From positions 62,001 to 126,000 of the forward strand of contig NZ_PHFJ01000001.1 in the NCBI RefSeq assembly GCF_003144535.1: a DNA stretch of 64,000 bases, written 5' to 3'. Source of the DNA: Proteus penneri. Its GTDB lineage: Bacteria > Pseudomonadota > Gammaproteobacteria > Enterobacterales > Enterobacteriaceae. The notes beneath the pieces were generated by a model. The model searched no databases. It worked only from the letters and a program-made list of their open reading frames with translations, and was not told the DNA's origin. Positions 1 through 10,209 of the stretch are shown here, one piece after another. The position numbers and the translations under genes were made by a program. Numbering within the stretch: the stretch's first letter is position 1; the number at the start of each line of letters is the position of its first letter.

Positions 1-1019
1 TCTTTCTTGAAGAGTTGTTGACCATCACTCTTACGTGTGGCTCTCAATTCTTTAAATTCACTCCAGCTTGTGTAAGCAAAATTATAATGAACAGCCCATT
101 TTGGCGCTACACGATGATAAGCAGCAAATTCCCAAATTTCAGGCAAGTTAAGATCAAGTTTGCCTTTAATGGTTTCGCCGTTAGTACCTACAACTCCCAT
201 TCCTTCGAGTTGTGGAATTGAACGTAAGTCACTTTGGAACTCACCGTCTTTAAATTTCACTTTTACTTTAGAGCGATAAGTAAAACTTACACGATTGTCT
301 TCATCAAACTCATACAGTAAGCCAGCATTCCAGCCAAAGCCCCATGCATCCCCTTTTAATTGAGCAAAGCGGTCACTTGGCGATAGGCTTGATAAATAAC
401 CGCCTAATTGTCCCATGCCCGGTTTTGGTGATAAAGCGCCACCTAAAACTTTACCCGCCTCACCAACATGGCGTGTAATTTCTGCATCAGCATAAAGGGC
501 ATTTAAGCCTAAACCGACACTAAATTGGTTATTTACTCGATAACCTGCACTTAAGTTTAAGTTCATGGTTTTTAAATCGGTTTTACCACCAATAAGGCCA
601 GCAGTATAATCCTTTTTAAAATCAGTGGCTAAACCAAAGTTTGTTGTGCCTGATGCACCAATCGCCCATTTATCATTAATTGGTGCTACAAAGTGGATAT
701 TAGGGACTAATGCGCTTGGTGCAATATCGCCAGCGTTAGTGCTAGCGCCTGTAAGAGGTGAATTACCTTTAATATCAACACTTGGGTTAATATGGATAGC
801 ACCAACAGAGAATTCAGGGCGATCGAACATGGTAAGTGCAGCTGGGTTACGGCTACCTACGCTTGCGTCATCGGCGATAACGCCTTCTCCTGAAAATGCA
901 CGCCCTAGTGCTGAAGTAGAATATTCATTTAACTGAAAACCGGCAGCGCCTGCTTGAGAGGAGATAACACCTACCAAGGCAGCTAGTGCTGTGCGAGTAA
1001 ACAGGTTTTTACGGTTCAT
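1..1019 (-). CDS. fadL: Long-chain fatty acid outer membrane transporter FadL (3' end cut by window edge)
   Basis: Outer-membrane beta-barrel that takes up exogenous long-chain fatty acids for the fad beta-oxidation pathway. The reading frame opens at the ATG on the reverse strand at 1019 and stays open to base 1, giving about 339 of roughly 440 residues. The first 25 or so residues form a signal peptide, and the mature protein appears to begin AGFQLNEYS, the FadL N-terminus that plugs the barrel. The family NPA motif follows in SRNPAALTMFD. It is divergent from yfcZ, as in E. coli, and a FadR-like operator lies about 80 bases upstream of its start. Identification is by recognised family sequence and synteny. 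Confidence 0.95.
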   Translation of the reverse strand, partial: MNRKNLFTRTALAALVGVISSQAGAAGFQLNEYSTSALGRAFSGEGVIADDASVGSRNPAALTMFDRPEFSVGAIHINPSVDIKGNSPLTGASTNAGDIAPSALVPNIHFVAPINDKWAIGASGTTNFGLATDFKKDYTAGLIGGKTDLKTMNLNLSAGYRVNNQFSVGLGLNALYADAEITRHVGEAGKVLGGALSPKPGMGQLGGYLSSLSPSDRFAQLKGDAWGFGWNAGLLYEFDEDNRVSFTYRSKVKVKFKDGEFQSDLRSIPQLEGMGVVGTNGETIKGKLDLNLPEIWEFAAYHRVAPKWAVHYNFAYTSWSEFKELRATRKSDGQQLFKK

Positions 1020-1364
1020 GACCTAAACCCTCATAATTTTTTTAAGTTAGTAACTTCTGATTAGAAGCGCTGGATTTTAGGTGCGGTTGTCGTTATGACA
1101 AATCAGACCAGTTGATTAAGTATAAAGTTGATTACCGTAAATGTTGCAAGTATGTTTTACAAATATTGCCAATTAGATTCAATAATTGGGATTTGGTTAA
1201 CATATTTTTCACAAGTTATTCCAATAAAGATGTTTTTGATTGTTAAACAAACAGAATAATCAATTATTTTTGTAAAATTGTAATAAAATTTGAGCTAAAG
1301 CAGTTTATTTTATTTTTTTACGATTATGATAGATAATTAACATTTCTTTCGTTGGGAGACTAAA
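1020..1364. other. fadL-yfcZ divergent intergenic region
   Basis: About 345 bases, strongly AT-rich, separate the two divergent genes. Apart from the FadR-like operator at 1097-1113 I see no further convincing site and no open reading frame of note. The yfcZ side carries a plain Shine-Dalgarno sequence (GGGAG) shortly before 1365. Confidence 0.6.
1097..1113 (-). promoter_or_regulatory. Probable FadR operator upstream of fadL
   Basis: Read on the reverse strand the site is AACTGGTCTGATTTGTC. This differs at two defined positions from the E. coli FadR consensus AACTGGTCNGACNTGTT. It lies 78 bases upstream of the fadL start. In E. coli FadR represses fadL and releases DNA on binding long-chain acyl-CoA. 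The sequence match is seen; the function is inferred. Confidence 0.75.
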
Positions 1365-1661
1365 ATGGCAGACGCAATTAATCGTTGTAGTGCAGAAGAA
1401 ACCGCTGCTTGCTGTTGTGTAGATGTGGGTACTATTATTGACAATAAGAATTGCACAGCGTCATATCAGCATGTCTTCGCTGATAAAGTACAAGCGCAAG
1501 CAATGTTAGATCAACTCAGTGCAAAAGCACAATCTATCGCTTCAGAGCCTTGCAAAATCAATCAACAATTTGCTGATGTTGATGGTGGTGTTCAACTTAC
1601 CGCTGATTTTACATTCTCTTGTGAAGCAGAAAACTTAATCTTTCAGTTGGGATTACGCTAA
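1365..1661 (+). CDS. yfcZ: YfcZ/YiiS family protein (DUF406)
   Basis: A 98-residue protein of the YfcZ/YiiS family; its biochemical role is not established. The N-terminal cysteine cluster (CCC near residues 17-19), the VGTIIDN segment and the C-terminal CEAENLIFQLGLR are typical of E. coli YfcZ. It sits between fadL and fadI as in E. coli. The start has a GGGAG ribosome site at suitable spacing, and a strong intrinsic terminator follows the stop, so it is probably transcribed alone. I infer only that it is part of the conserved fad neighbourhood. Confidence 0.9.
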   Translation: MADAINRCSAEETAACCCVDVGTIIDNKNCTASYQHVFADKVQAQAMLDQLSAKAQSIASEPCKINQQFADVDGGVQLTADFTFSCEAENLIFQLGLR

Positions 1662-1682
1662 TCCACTGAAATAACTAGATTT

Positions 1683-1714
1683 AAGGCTGTTGAAATTCAA
1701 CAGCCTTTTTTATA
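1683..1714 (+). terminator. Intrinsic terminator after yfcZ
   Basis: A near-perfect inverted repeat (AAGGCTGTTGA / TCAACAGCCTT) is followed by a run of T. It begins about 20 bases after the yfcZ stop and insulates the gene from fadI-fadJ. Confidence 0.9.
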
Positions 1715-1846
1715 TCCCTTCATCACGTTATTATCTTTTTCTATCATTATTGTTAAGTTTCAGACATTTCATCGAAATATTGAGCGCTAACTCCCACTTC
1801 TTGTAAAATAACGTTTCTGAAAAGTGAATTTTTTGTTAACACTATT

Positions 1847-1863
1847 ATCAGGTCAGACCTCTT
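1847..1863 (+). promoter_or_regulatory. Probable FadR operator upstream of fadI
   Basis: The site ATCAGGTCAGACCTCTT matches the FadR consensus AACTGGTCNGACNTGTT in all but three defined positions and keeps the GGTC-N-GACC core intact. It is 34 bases before the fadI ATG, a place from which a repressor would block the promoter. FadR control of fadIJ is known in E. coli; binding here is inferred. Confidence 0.75.
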
Positions 1864-1896
1864 TGGTGCTAGGAAATCATTTTGTCAGGAGCCGTT

Positions 1897-3201
1897 ATGA
1901 AGTCATCAACGAACAGTGCTATGAAAGATCGCATCGCTATTGTCAGCGGGCTACGCTTACCTTTTGCTAAACAAGCGACTGCGTATCGAGGAATACCTGC
2001 GGTTGAATTAGGGCGTTCAGTGGTTCAAGAATTAGTAACTCGCAATGAAATTCCTCCTGAAATTATTGATCAACTTGTTTTTGGACAAGTGGTTCAAATG
2101 CCTGAAGCACCGAATATTGCCAGAGAAATTGTGCTTGGCGCAGGATTAAGTGTAAAAACGGATGCTTATAGTGTAACAAGAGCATGTGCAACAAGCTTTC
2201 AGGCGATAGCTAATATTGCTGAAAGTATGATGGCTGGGCACGTATCTGTTGGTATTGCTGGTGGTGCAGATTCGTCTTCAGTGTTGCCTATTGGTGTGAG
2301 TAAAAAACTTGCTGATGTTTTATTAAGCCTTAATAAAGCCAAATCATTAGGTCAACGATTAAGTTATTTAAGCCAATTACGATTTCGTGATCTCCTTCCT
2401 GTAGCACCTGCCGTTGCTGAATACTCAACTGGATTACGTATGGGAGATACGGCAGAACAAATGGCAAAGACTTATCATATTTCCAGAGTTGCTCAAGATG
2501 AATTAGCGCATCGTTCTCATCAATTAGCAACTAAAGCATGGGAAATGGGAAAACTAGATAATGAGGTGATGACCGCTTTTTTCCCGCCTTACAAAGAAGG
2601 TTTCCATCAAGATAACAATATTCGTAAAAATTCCGTTCTTGATTCTTACGCCAAGTTAAAACCTGCTTTTGATCGCCGCCATGGTAGTGTCACTGCCGCA
2701 AACAGTACGCCATTAACCGATGGTGCAGCCGCTGTATTAATGATGAAAGAATCTGTTGCTAAAAGTCTTGGCTATCAACCTTTAGGTTATTTGCGCAGTT
2801 ATGCTTTTACAGCGACAGATGTCTGGAAAGATATGCTATTGGGGCCATCATATGCCACACCACTGGCACTTTCTCGCGCAGGTCTTGCATTAAGTGATTT
2901 AACGTTAATTGATATGCATGAAGCTTTTGCTGCACAAACACTCAGTAATTTGACACTGTTTGGTAGTGAACGGTTTGCTAAAGAGCAACTAGGATTATCC
3001 AAGGCGATTGGAGAAGTGGATATGGATAAGTTTAATGTGCTAGGTGGTTCTATTGCTTATGGACATCCATTTGCTGCAACTGGTGCAAGAATGGTCACAC
3101 AGACACTCCATGAGCTTAAACGACGAGGTGGAGGGTTTGGGTTGACCACTGCTTGCGCAGCGGGTGGATTGGGTGCTGCGATGATTTTGGAGGTGGAATA
3201 A
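1897..3201 (+). CDS. fadI: 3-ketoacyl-CoA thiolase FadI (beta subunit of the anaerobic-type fatty acid oxidation complex)
   Basis: Performs the thiolytic last step of beta-oxidation, releasing acetyl-CoA from 3-ketoacyl-CoA, in complex with FadJ. The thiolase signature residues are visible: the acyl-accepting Cys in [10 protein letters not shown], the His of [16 protein letters not shown] and the C-terminal Cys of [12 protein letters not shown]. The ATG at 1897 is chosen because AGGAG lies six bases before it; a TTG at 1882 in the same frame has no such site. This gives 434 residues, against 436 in E. coli. The stop overlaps the fadJ start by one base, so the two are translationally coupled. 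Confidence 0.96.
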   Translation: MKSSTNSAMKDRIAIVSGLRLPFAKQATAYRGIPAVELGRSVVQELVTRNEIPPEIIDQLVFGQVVQMPEAPNIAREIVLGAGLSVKTDAYSVTRACATSFQAIANIAESMMAGHVSVGIAGGADSSSVLPIGVSKKLADVLLSLNKAKSLGQRLSYLSQLRFRDLLPVAPAVAEYSTGLRMGDTAEQMAKTYHISRVAQDELAHRSHQLATKAWEMGKLDNEVMTAFFPPYKEGFHQDNNIRKNSVLDSYAKLKPAFDRRHGSVTAANSTPLTDGAAAVLMMKESVAKSLGYQPLGYLRSYAFTATDVWKDMLLGPSYATPLALSRAGLALSDLTLIDMHEAFAAQTLSNLTLFGSERFAKEQLGLSKAIGEVDMDKFNVLGGSIAYGHPFAATGARMVTQTLHELKRRGGGFGLTTACAAGGLGAAMILEVE

Positions 3202-5360
3202 TGGAACAACAACAAACAACACTAGAAAAATCATCTGTTTTTCAATTCTCAGTTCGTAATGACAAAGTAGGTGTTATCACCATTGATGTTGTTGGTGAAA
3301 AAGTAAATACACTAAAAGCAGAATTTGTACAGCAGTTCCAAGATGTTTTGAAACAAGCGCAACAACATTCTGGTGTAAAAGGATTAATTATCACATCAGG
3401 TAAGGTAGATAATTTTATTGCAGGTGCGGATATCTCCATGATTGCGGGTTGTCAAACTAAAGAAGAGGCGAGTGCACTCGCAAAAGCAGGGCAAGACCTT
3501 TTTACCCAACTCGAAAATTATCCATTACCTGTTGTGGCCGCTATCAATGGCGCATGTCTTGGTGGAGGGCTTGAATTGGCCTTAGCTTGTCATGGGCGAA
3601 TTTGTTCTGATAATAACAAAACGCGTTTAGGGCTTCCTGAAGTGCAACTTGGATTACTGCCGGGTTCTGGCGGAACTCAACGTTTACCCCGTCTTATTGG
3701 TGTGACATCCGCGTTAGATATGATATTAACGGGTAGACAAGTTAATGCGAAAAGAGCCTTAAAATTAGGTCTTGTAAATGATGTTGTTTCACAAGATATT
3801 TTATTAGAAGTTGCTGCTAAATGGATTTTATCGGGTAAAAAAGAGCAGAGAAAGCATTCGATGATGGATCGTTTCTGGGCAAACACAACTTTAGGGAGAA
3901 ATATACTGTTTGGGCAAGCTAAAAAACGCACATTAGCAAAGACAAAAGGCCACTACCCAGCAGCTGAGCGTATTCTTCATGTTATAGAACGAGGTCTTGA
4001 AAAGGATATTCAAACAGGGTTTAAAGAAGAGGCTAATGCGTTTGGTGAACTCGCTATGACTCCAGTTTCATCTGCATTAAGGCATCTCTTTTTTGCTTCT
4101 ACGGCACTTAAAAATGAAACAGGATCATCTGAAAAGCCAGATAATTTACACCATATCGGTATTTTAGGTGGTGGATTAATGGGGGGAGGGATTGCCTTTG
4201 TTACAGCGACAAAAGGTAATTTACCAGCAAGAATTAAAGATATCAGCGATAAGGGAATTGCTCAGGCACTCAATTATAGTTGGAAAGCGCTTTCAGCTAA
4301 AGTGAGTAAAAAAAGATTATCTGCACGCGAACGTCAGCGCCAAATGGGGCTGCTCTCTGGCTCTTTAGATTACAGTGGTTTTCATCAATCAAACATTGTT
4401 GTTGAAGCGGTTTTTGAAGATTTGGCTTTAAAACAAAAGATGGTTGCAGATATTGAAGAAGTAGGTAAAGGTAAAATTATTTTTGCTTCAAATACCTCTT
4501 CGCTTCCTATTCATAAAATTGCTGAAACAGCAAAATACCCAGAAAAAGTGATCGGACTTCACTATTTCAGTCCAGTGGAAAAAATGCCTTTGGTTGAAGT
4601 TATTCCACATGAAAGTACGGATGAAAAAACCATTGCTACAACAGTCGCTTTTGCTAAAAAACAGGGTAAAGTTGCAATAGTTGTTGGTGATAAACCTGGA
4701 TTCTATGTTAACCGTATTCTGGCTCCTTATATTAGTGAAGCATTGACATGCTTAGTACAAGGAGAACCTATTGAAAATATTGATAAAGCACTTGTTCAGT
4801 TTGGTTTCCCTGTAGGGCCTATTCAGTTATTAGATGAAGTAGGTATTGATATCGGTACAAAAATAACGCCGATATTAGTAAATGCATTTGGTGAAAGATT
4901 TGCTTCTCCTCCTGCTGTGGATGCCATTATTGCTGATGATAGAAAAGGCCGTAAAAATGGACGAGGTTTTTATCTTTATGCAAAACATGCATTACCTTTC
5001 TCATTAGGTAAAAACAAAAAACAGCCTGATCCAACGATATATCGACTATTACAAATTAAGCCTAAAAAACAACACTCTTTCTCTGAAATTACAGAACGTT
5101 GTTTATTATTAATGTTAAATGAAGCAGTTCGTTGTTTAGATGAAAATATTATAAAGCAACCACGAGATGGTGATATAGGGGCTGTGTTTGGTATCGGTTT
5201 CCCTCCTTTTTTTGGTGGCCCATTCCGTTATATGGACAGTATGGGAACAACAAAGGTGGCAGAAAAGCTTAATCAACTTGCCGATAAATATGGAGAAAAA
5301 TTTCGCCCTTGTGAACGTTTAGTTGAAATGGCTAAACGAAATGAACGTTTTTACGATTAA
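3201..5360 (+). CDS. fadJ: Fatty acid oxidation complex alpha subunit FadJ (enoyl-CoA hydratase / 3-hydroxyacyl-CoA dehydrogenase)
   Basis: Multifunctional 719-residue enzyme (E. coli 714) that hydrates enoyl-CoA and oxidises 3-hydroxyacyl-CoA with NAD. The N-terminal crotonase domain shows GADISMI, the glycine-rich [16 protein letters not shown] and the catalytic Glu of [19 protein letters not shown]. The dehydrogenase domain begins around residue 320 with the nucleotide-binding [13 protein letters not shown] and carries the catalytic His of [15 protein letters not shown]. The ATG at 3201 follows GGAGGTGG; a longer frame start inside fadI is rejected. It forms an operon with fadI under the same FadR-like site. 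Confidence 0.96.
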   Translation: MEQQQTTLEKSSVFQFSVRNDKVGVITIDVVGEKVNTLKAEFVQQFQDVLKQAQQHSGVKGLIITSGKVDNFIAGADISMIAGCQTKEEASALAKAGQDLFTQLENYPLPVVAAINGACLGGGLELALACHGRICSDNNKTRLGLPEVQLGLLPGSGGTQRLPRLIGVTSALDMILTGRQVNAKRALKLGLVNDVVSQDILLEVAAKWILSGKKEQRKHSMMDRFWANTTLGRNILFGQAKKRTLAKTKGHYPAAERILHVIERGLEKDIQTGFKEEANAFGELAMTPVSSALRHLFFASTALKNETGSSEKPDNLHHIGILGGGLMGGGIAFVTATKGNLPARIKDISDKGIAQALNYSWKALSAKVSKKRLSARERQRQMGLLSGSLDYSGFHQSNIVVEAVFEDLALKQKMVADIEEVGKGKIIFASNTSSLPIHKIAETAKYPEKVIGLHYFSPVEKMPLVEVIPHESTDEKTIATTVAFAKKQGKVAIVVGDKPGFYVNRILAPYISEALTCLVQGEPIENIDKALVQFGFPVGPIQLLDEVGIDIGTKITPILVNAFGERFASPPAVDAIIADDRKGRKNGRGFYLYAKHALPFSLGKNKKQPDPTIYRLLQIKPKKQHSFSEITERCLLLMLNEAVRCLDENIIKQPRDGDIGAVFGIGFPPFFGGPFRYMDSMGTTKVAEKLNQLADKYGEKFRPCERLVEMAKRNERFYD

Positions 5361-5746
5361 TATCATTGCTTACCATTGCTTTTTCCTTTTGTGACATTTG
5401 TTTTGATTGAGGCGCTTAGGCGCCTTTTTTCTTGTGGTTTTTGCGTCAGATTAATAATTGATGAATTTTTAATGGAAAAAGAGGTCGAAAGTGTCAATGA
5501 TAGCCAGATATGGCAAAATGATTATTCGAACATAAATTTAAAAACGAAGCTTTTTAAAATAAGATTCTAAAAATGATGTCAATTTGCAAACCAACAGTAT
5601 GATCTTAAAAAGATCAATAATGCTATTGCAATTAGGGTATTGAAGATTTTAGATGGGGATATATTGATTTAAATTGATTTAAATTAAGTATCTTAAAAGT
5701 GTAAATACCAGTAATTACAAAAATAAAATAGGTTTAATAATTTATT
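5361..5746. other. fadJ-sixA intergenic region
   Basis: About 385 very AT-rich bases. The first part holds the fadJ terminator. A 64-codon open frame across 5376-5570 overlaps that terminator and has no recognisable family or good ribosome site, so I do not call it a gene. A short hairpin (GATCTTAAAAAGATC) lies near 5600. The sixA promoter is presumably in the last 100 bases, but I see no clear consensus. Confidence 0.6.
5410..5431 (+). terminator. Intrinsic terminator after fadIJ
   Basis: A GC-rich stem AGGCGC/GCGCCT with a 4-base loop is followed directly by five T. It is placed about 50 bases after the fadJ stop. Confidence 0.85.
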
Positions 5747-6232
5747 ATGCAAATTTTTATTATGCGCCACGGAGAAGCAGCCATTGATGCTGCCAGCGAT
5801 GCACTAAGACCACTGACTGATCGTGGAAAAAATGAATCAATAAAAATGGCTGAATGGATGACAAAGCAGGGACATACTATCGATTATGTTTTAGTCAGCC
5901 CTTATTTACGTGCTCAACAGACATTGGAAGCAGTAAAAGTCGATTTAGCACTACCTAGTAAAATAGAAACTGATGATGGACTTATCCCCGGAGGAAATCC
6001 TTCACATATTGCACATTACTTACGTGCCTTGGGGGATACAGGATATAAAAATATTCTTGTTATTTCTCACTTACCTTTGGTTGGCTATGTTGTTGCTGAA
6101 CTTTGTCCGGCGGTATGTGCTCCTATGTTTTCAACATCAACTATTGCTTGTGTTGATTTTGATTTATCAAAAGGTACAGGGGGCGTTGTTATGGCAAGTA
6201 TCACCTTCGACATTGAAATAAAATTTAAATGA
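5747..6232 (+). CDS. sixA: Phosphohistidine phosphatase SixA
   Basis: Cytoplasmic histidine phosphatase of 161 residues. E. coli SixA removes phosphate from the phosphocarrier NPr of the nitrogen PTS and was first described as acting on the ArcB HPt domain. The branch-1 histidine phosphatase motif RHGEA places the nucleophilic His at residue 8, with the partner His in ISHLPLVGYV. The position downstream of fadJ and convergent to smrB matches E. coli. The gene is transcribed alone. Confidence 0.95.
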   Translation: MQIFIMRHGEAAIDAASDALRPLTDRGKNESIKMAEWMTKQGHTIDYVLVSPYLRAQQTLEAVKVDLALPSKIETDDGLIPGGNPSHIAHYLRALGDTGYKNILVISHLPLVGYVVAELCPAVCAPMFSTSTIACVDFDLSKGTGGVVMASITFDIEIKFK

Positions 6233-6306
6233 ATTAGCTGAGTAAGTAATTAACACCTTATTTCACCCGATAGGTGATTTAAGGGTTAATGCAATAGAGT
6301 TTTGGT

Positions 6307-6849
6307 TTAGCGGCGAGCAAGATCGTCGTTTTCTACTAAAACTAATAATGCAGCATCGCCTCCCCATTCTTTTGGTGCTTGATGAAAAGCAATAACATCA
6401 GGGTGTTGCGCTAACCAAAGTGGTGTTTGCTGTTTTAAAATATGTTTGCCATGCCCATGCATAATACAGGCACAATAAACATGTTCTCGTCTACATGCCG
6501 CAATCAATGCGCCAATCTCTTGTTTTGCAATTAGCTGTGTTAATCCATGTAAATCTAGAAAAAATTCAGGTGTATAATCGCCACGACGTAGTTTTTTTAA
6601 TTCATAAGCATTAGCGCCTTCTCTTAAATAGCGCATTGGGCCTTCTGTTGCTAAGTTAGGTTGAAATTCATCTGAAAAATAATAAGAGGCATCAACTTGT
6701 TCTTGTTGAAGACGTTCAATAGCGTAGTGTGTCACTTTCTTACGTTTTGGTGAATGAAGTATTTTATCTTGAGGTAATTTCTTAGTGCCTTTTATCATCT
6801 CCTGAAATAACTCAATTTCAGAAGGTGGTAATGAAAATTTTTTATTCAT
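6307..6849 (-). CDS. smrB: Ribosome rescue endonuclease SmrB
   Basis: Smr-domain nuclease of 180 residues that, in E. coli, is recruited to collided ribosomes and cleaves the mRNA between them. The C-terminal Smr domain shows the two diagnostic motifs, DLHGLT near residue 98 and the HGHGKHIL nucleic-acid motif. The rest of the domain is nearly identical to the E. coli protein. It is convergent with sixA; a weak imperfect hairpin lies between the two stops. Synteny with prmB on the other side is conserved apart from the inserted Dps-family gene. Confidence 0.94.
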   Translation of the reverse strand: MNKKFSLPPSEIELFQEMIKGTKKLPQDKILHSPKRKKVTHYAIERLQQEQVDASYYFSDEFQPNLATEGPMRYLREGANAYELKKLRRGDYTPEFFLDLHGLTQLIAKQEIGALIAACRREHVYCACIMHGHGKHILKQQTPLWLAQHPDVIAFHQAPKEWGGDAALLVLVENDDLARR

Positions 6850-6942
6850 TTTTTACGATTCTTCATAGTGTTACTGTTTTTATAAGGCAATAGTACATGA
6901 AATAGTGTCAGAGATAAAAAAGTATAGGTTATAAATTTAGCA

Positions 6943-6970
6943 TAAAAAAAAGCAGGGAATTTACCCTGCC
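6943..6970 (-). terminator. Intrinsic terminator of the Dps-family gene
   Basis: On the reverse strand a perfect stem GCAGGG/CCCTGC with a 6-base loop is followed by eight T. It lies about 30 bases beyond the stop of the interrupted Dps-family gene. Confidence 0.9.
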
Positions 6971-7001
6971 GAAATAGTCACATAGCTAGCAAATAGATGA
7001 A

Positions 7002-7556
7002 TTAATGGCCTGAGGTTTCAGCACGTCGGCAGGCTTCAAATAAAAACCATGTACGACGTTCAGTTTCATCAATCCAATTTTCAATTAAACTTGCAGTAGA
7101 TATATCATTATTTTCATCACACACCACATGCGCATTTCTTAATTCGGCTGCAAGTGATTGGTTATCTTGACATAATTCAGCAAGCATATCTAAAGGTTCG
7201 ACAAATTCTGCATTATTATCTTTGATACGTTGCATTTTTGAAATCTGACTAATAGAACGCAATGTCATACCACCAATTTTACGGACACGCTCTGCAATAG
7301 GATCAGTCATTGCAAATAATTGGTCACCTTACTCATCTAACATTAGGTGGTAATCACGGAAATGAGGGCCACTTACGTGCCAGTGGAAATTTTTTGTTTT
7401 TAAATACAATGCAAAAACATCAGCTAAAATTGCATTCATTGCAGCACCGACCTCTTTTGTTGCTTTAGGGGTTAGGTCTGTGGGGGTTTTTAGAGAACGA
7501 GTTTGGAGTTTATGTGCATCATTAACTTCAGACTGGGTTAATTTTTTATTACTCAT
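7002..7556 (-). pseudogene. Dps/ferritin-like DNA-protection protein interrupted by one in-frame stop
   Basis: Two frames on the reverse strand form a single Dps-family protein of about 184 residues. The first 75 codons end in HWHVSGPHFRDYHLMLDE, which carries ferroxidase-site residues. A TAA stop at 7329-7331 follows, and the same frame continues with GDQLFAMTDPIAERVRKIGG to the normal C-terminus. No base is inserted or lost. The family has Gln at this place (DEQGDQ), so CAA to TAA is the simplest change. The protein resembles the MrgA/DpsA type rather than E. coli Dps. With the stop in place neither half should form the four-helix bundle, unless the stop is read through, the second half starts at its own ATG (7310), or this is a sequencing error. 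Promoter region and terminator are intact, suggesting recent loss. Confidence 0.85.
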
Positions 7557-7938
7557 TCTTATCTCCTAAAAATCAAAGAAAGATTATTGAGAGAGCAACC
7601 TAATCAAGAAAATAACAAGTAGAGAATGAATATTTTTTGATGTAATTTATTTTCTGCTCAATAATTAATTTATAATTTTAAGTATGATCCCTTTTTTCAT
7701 TATTTCTAGCTAAAGTCAAAAAATTAAACAAATATTCTTTGTTTTTATAGTTTGTTAATTTTTAATTTCGTTTAGTTGTTTTAATTTAGTTTATATGACT
7801 TTATTTAGATGTCCTTTTGTAGTATTGGGGGATGAGAGAATTATTTAGTAATGTTTCCTTTTTTTATTTCTTAGCGCTGATTTATCATTATCTTCATGGC
7901 AAACTACAGACTTTCTATTTCTTCAGAGGACAACCATT
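7557..7938. other. Intergenic region between the Dps-family gene and prmB
   Basis: About 380 bases of very AT-rich DNA separating divergent transcripts. It has long T-rich tracts and no open frame or strong hairpin. The Dps-family gene has a ribosome site GGAGATAAG just before its ATG. An AGAGGA lies 8 bases before the prmB TTG. No operator could be recognised with confidence. Confidence 0.5.
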
Positions 7939-8871
7939 TTGGATATAACACTAAAAGAGGAAGCAGTTGCTGATTTAAGCACGATCCTAGATATGCTACG
8001 TTGGGCTATGAGTCAGTTTAATTCATCTGACATTTATTATGGTCATGGCACAGATAACGCATGGGATGAAGCATTGCAGCTTGTATTGCCAACTATTGCA
8101 CTTCCTTTAGATATTCCAGATGTGCTGTTATCGACTAAATTAACAACTTCTGAAAAAATGGAAATCATTACACTTATTGAAAGCCGAATTGAGCAAAAGA
8201 TCCCTGTTCCTTATTTAACTCATAGCGCTTGGTTCTGTGGTCACGAATTTTATGTTGATGAACGTGTTCTTATCCCTCGCTCTCCTATTGGTGAACTAAT
8301 CAATAACCATTTTGATGGTTTAATTCAGCAAGAGCCAACACGTATTCTCGACTTATGCACGGGTAGTGGCTGTATTGCGATTGCTTGTGCTCATGAGTTT
8401 GAAGAGGCGGAAGTCGATGCAGTTGATATTTCTGGAGATGCACTGGAAGTAGCTGAATTTAATATCGAAAACCACGGGTTAGTGCATCGTGTTTATCCAA
8501 TGCAATCAGATTTATTTAACGCTCTTGTCCCAACGCCTTACGATATTATTGTGACAAATCCTCCGTATGTTGATATCGAAGATATGGGTGATTTACCTGA
8601 TGAATACCAAGTTGAACCTGAATTAGCATTAGCTTCGGGTATTGATGGCCTAGACATTACAAGACAAATTTTACTAAAAGCCCCTGAATATCTGAGTGAA
8701 AAAGGTATTTTAGTGTGTGAAGTGGGTAATAGTATGGTTCACCTTATAGAGCAATTTCCCGAGGTTCCATTTACATGGCTTGAGTTTGAAAATGGTGGAA
8801 TCGGTGTCTTTATGCTGACTCGTGAACAGCTCGTCGAATATTCAGCGTGTTTTTCTATTGATAAACGTTGA
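7939..8871 (+). CDS. prmB: 50S ribosomal protein L3 glutamine methyltransferase PrmB
   Basis: SAM-dependent methyltransferase that N5-methylates a glutamine of ribosomal protein L3. It is 310 residues long, as in E. coli. The SAM-binding [14 protein letters not shown] and the glutamine-recognising NPPYVD motifs are present. The start is TTG at 7939: residues from there align end to end with E. coli PrmB, and AGAGGA lies at correct spacing, whereas no suitable ATG exists nearby. The next gene, aroC, follows after 84 bases, as in E. coli. Confidence 0.95.
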   Translation: MDITLKEEAVADLSTILDMLRWAMSQFNSSDIYYGHGTDNAWDEALQLVLPTIALPLDIPDVLLSTKLTTSEKMEIITLIESRIEQKIPVPYLTHSAWFCGHEFYVDERVLIPRSPIGELINNHFDGLIQQEPTRILDLCTGSGCIAIACAHEFEEAEVDAVDISGDALEVAEFNIENHGLVHRVYPMQSDLFNALVPTPYDIIVTNPPYVDIEDMGDLPDEYQVEPELALASGIDGLDITRQILLKAPEYLSEKGILVCEVGNSMVHLIEQFPEVPFTWLEFENGGIGVFMLTREQLVEYSACFSIDKR

Positions 8872-8955
8872 TGTAACAGTAATGAGACGGTAGATTGTTA
8901 TTTATTGAAAATAACATATTGATAACATCACACAGTAAAAGATAGGAATAAAGGG

Positions 8956-10041
8956 ATGGCAGGAAACAGTATCGGACAATTATTCAGAGTCACAACTTTT
9001 GGTGAGTCTCATGGTATTGCATTAGGTTGCATTGTTGATGGTGTACCTCCTGGATTACCTTTAACTGAAGCCGACTTACAAGTTGATTTAGATAGACGTA
9101 GACCCGGAACATCACGTTATACCACGCAACGCCGTGAACCTGATCAAGTTCGTATTTTATCAGGTGTATTCAATGGTGTTACAACAGGAACAAGCATTGG
9201 TTTACTGATTGAAAACACGGATCAACGTTCTCAAGATTACAGTGAAATCAAAGATGTTTTTCGCCCTGGTCATGCTGATTATACCTACGAACAAAAATAT
9301 GGTTTACGTGATTATCGTGGTGGTGGACGCTCTTCTGCTCGTGAGACAGCAATGCGTGTTGCCGCTGGCGCAATTGCAAAAAAATATCTAAAAGAGAAAT
9401 TGGGTATCGAAGTTCGAGGTTACCTATCTCAATTAGGGCCAATTACGTGTGAGCTTGTTGATTGGTCTATTGTCGAAAGTAATCCATTTTTCTGTCCTGA
9501 TCCTTCGCGTTTAGATGCGCTAGATGAATATATGCGCGCATTGAAAAAAGAGGGCAACTCGATTGGTGCAAAAGTGACTGTGGTGGCAGAAGGGGTGCCA
9601 GTAGGATTGGGTGAACCTGTTTTTGACAGACTAGATGCAGATTTAGCGCACGCATTAATGAGTATCAATGCTGTTAAAGGAATTGAAATTGGTGATGGTT
9701 TCGGTGTTGTAACATTAAAAGGCACTGAAAATAGAGATGAACTCACTAAGAATGGTTTTACCAGTAATCATGCAGGTGGCATTTTAGGTGGAATTAGCAG
9801 TGGTCAGCCAATTGTCGCTCATATTGCTTTAAAACCAACGTCTAGTATTACTATTGCAGGTAAAACGATTAATCGTGATGGTGAAGAAGTTGATATGATA
9901 ACCAAAGGTCGTCACGATCCTTGTGTGGGAATACGCGCTATCCCTATTGCAGAAGCAATGATGGCAATTGTATTACTCGATCATGCATTGCGCCAACGTG
10001 GGCAATGTGGTGACGTTGTACCTCCGCTAATGCAATGGTAA
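8956..10041 (+). CDS. aroC: Chorismate synthase AroC
   Basis: Converts 5-enolpyruvylshikimate-3-phosphate to chorismate, the last step of the shikimate pathway, using reduced FMN as cofactor. It has 361 residues, the E. coli length. The family signatures [18 protein letters not shown] near the N-terminus, [14 protein letters not shown] and [13 protein letters not shown] in the middle, and [18 protein letters not shown] near the C-terminus are all visible. The ribosome site AGGAATAAAGG precedes the ATG. In E. coli mepA follows; here yfcA comes directly next, so mepA is absent from this position. Confidence 0.97.
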   Translation: MAGNSIGQLFRVTTFGESHGIALGCIVDGVPPGLPLTEADLQVDLDRRRPGTSRYTTQRREPDQVRILSGVFNGVTTGTSIGLLIENTDQRSQDYSEIKDVFRPGHADYTYEQKYGLRDYRGGGRSSARETAMRVAAGAIAKKYLKEKLGIEVRGYLSQLGPITCELVDWSIVESNPFFCPDPSRLDALDEYMRALKKEGNSIGAKVTVVAEGVPVGLGEPVFDRLDADLAHALMSINAVKGIEIGDGFGVVTLKGTENRDELTKNGFTSNHAGGILGGISSGQPIVAHIALKPTSSITIAGKTINRDGEEVDMITKGRHDPCVGIRAIPIAEAMMAIVLLDHALRQRGQCGDVVPPLMQW

Positions 10042-10209
10042 TCATTCTAAGTCAATAACGAAGTCGACAAACTGTTGTAAGTTTGATGTTAGCTTTAAAG
10101 GTGTGAGCGCCTAATTTTATTATGCTCAGATCGTGTTGTTGTGGCTTTTTTAAATAAATGAGATAAACACAGCAACACGTCCTTCATTCCTAATAATTCG
10201 GATAGATAA

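Noticed and set aside
625-936. 103-codon forward frame inside fadL
   Set aside because: It is the complement of the conserved fadL coding sequence.
5376-5570. 64-codon open frame after fadJ
   Set aside because: It begins over the fadJ terminator, has no ribosome site or recognisable sequence and lies in AT-rich intergenic DNA.
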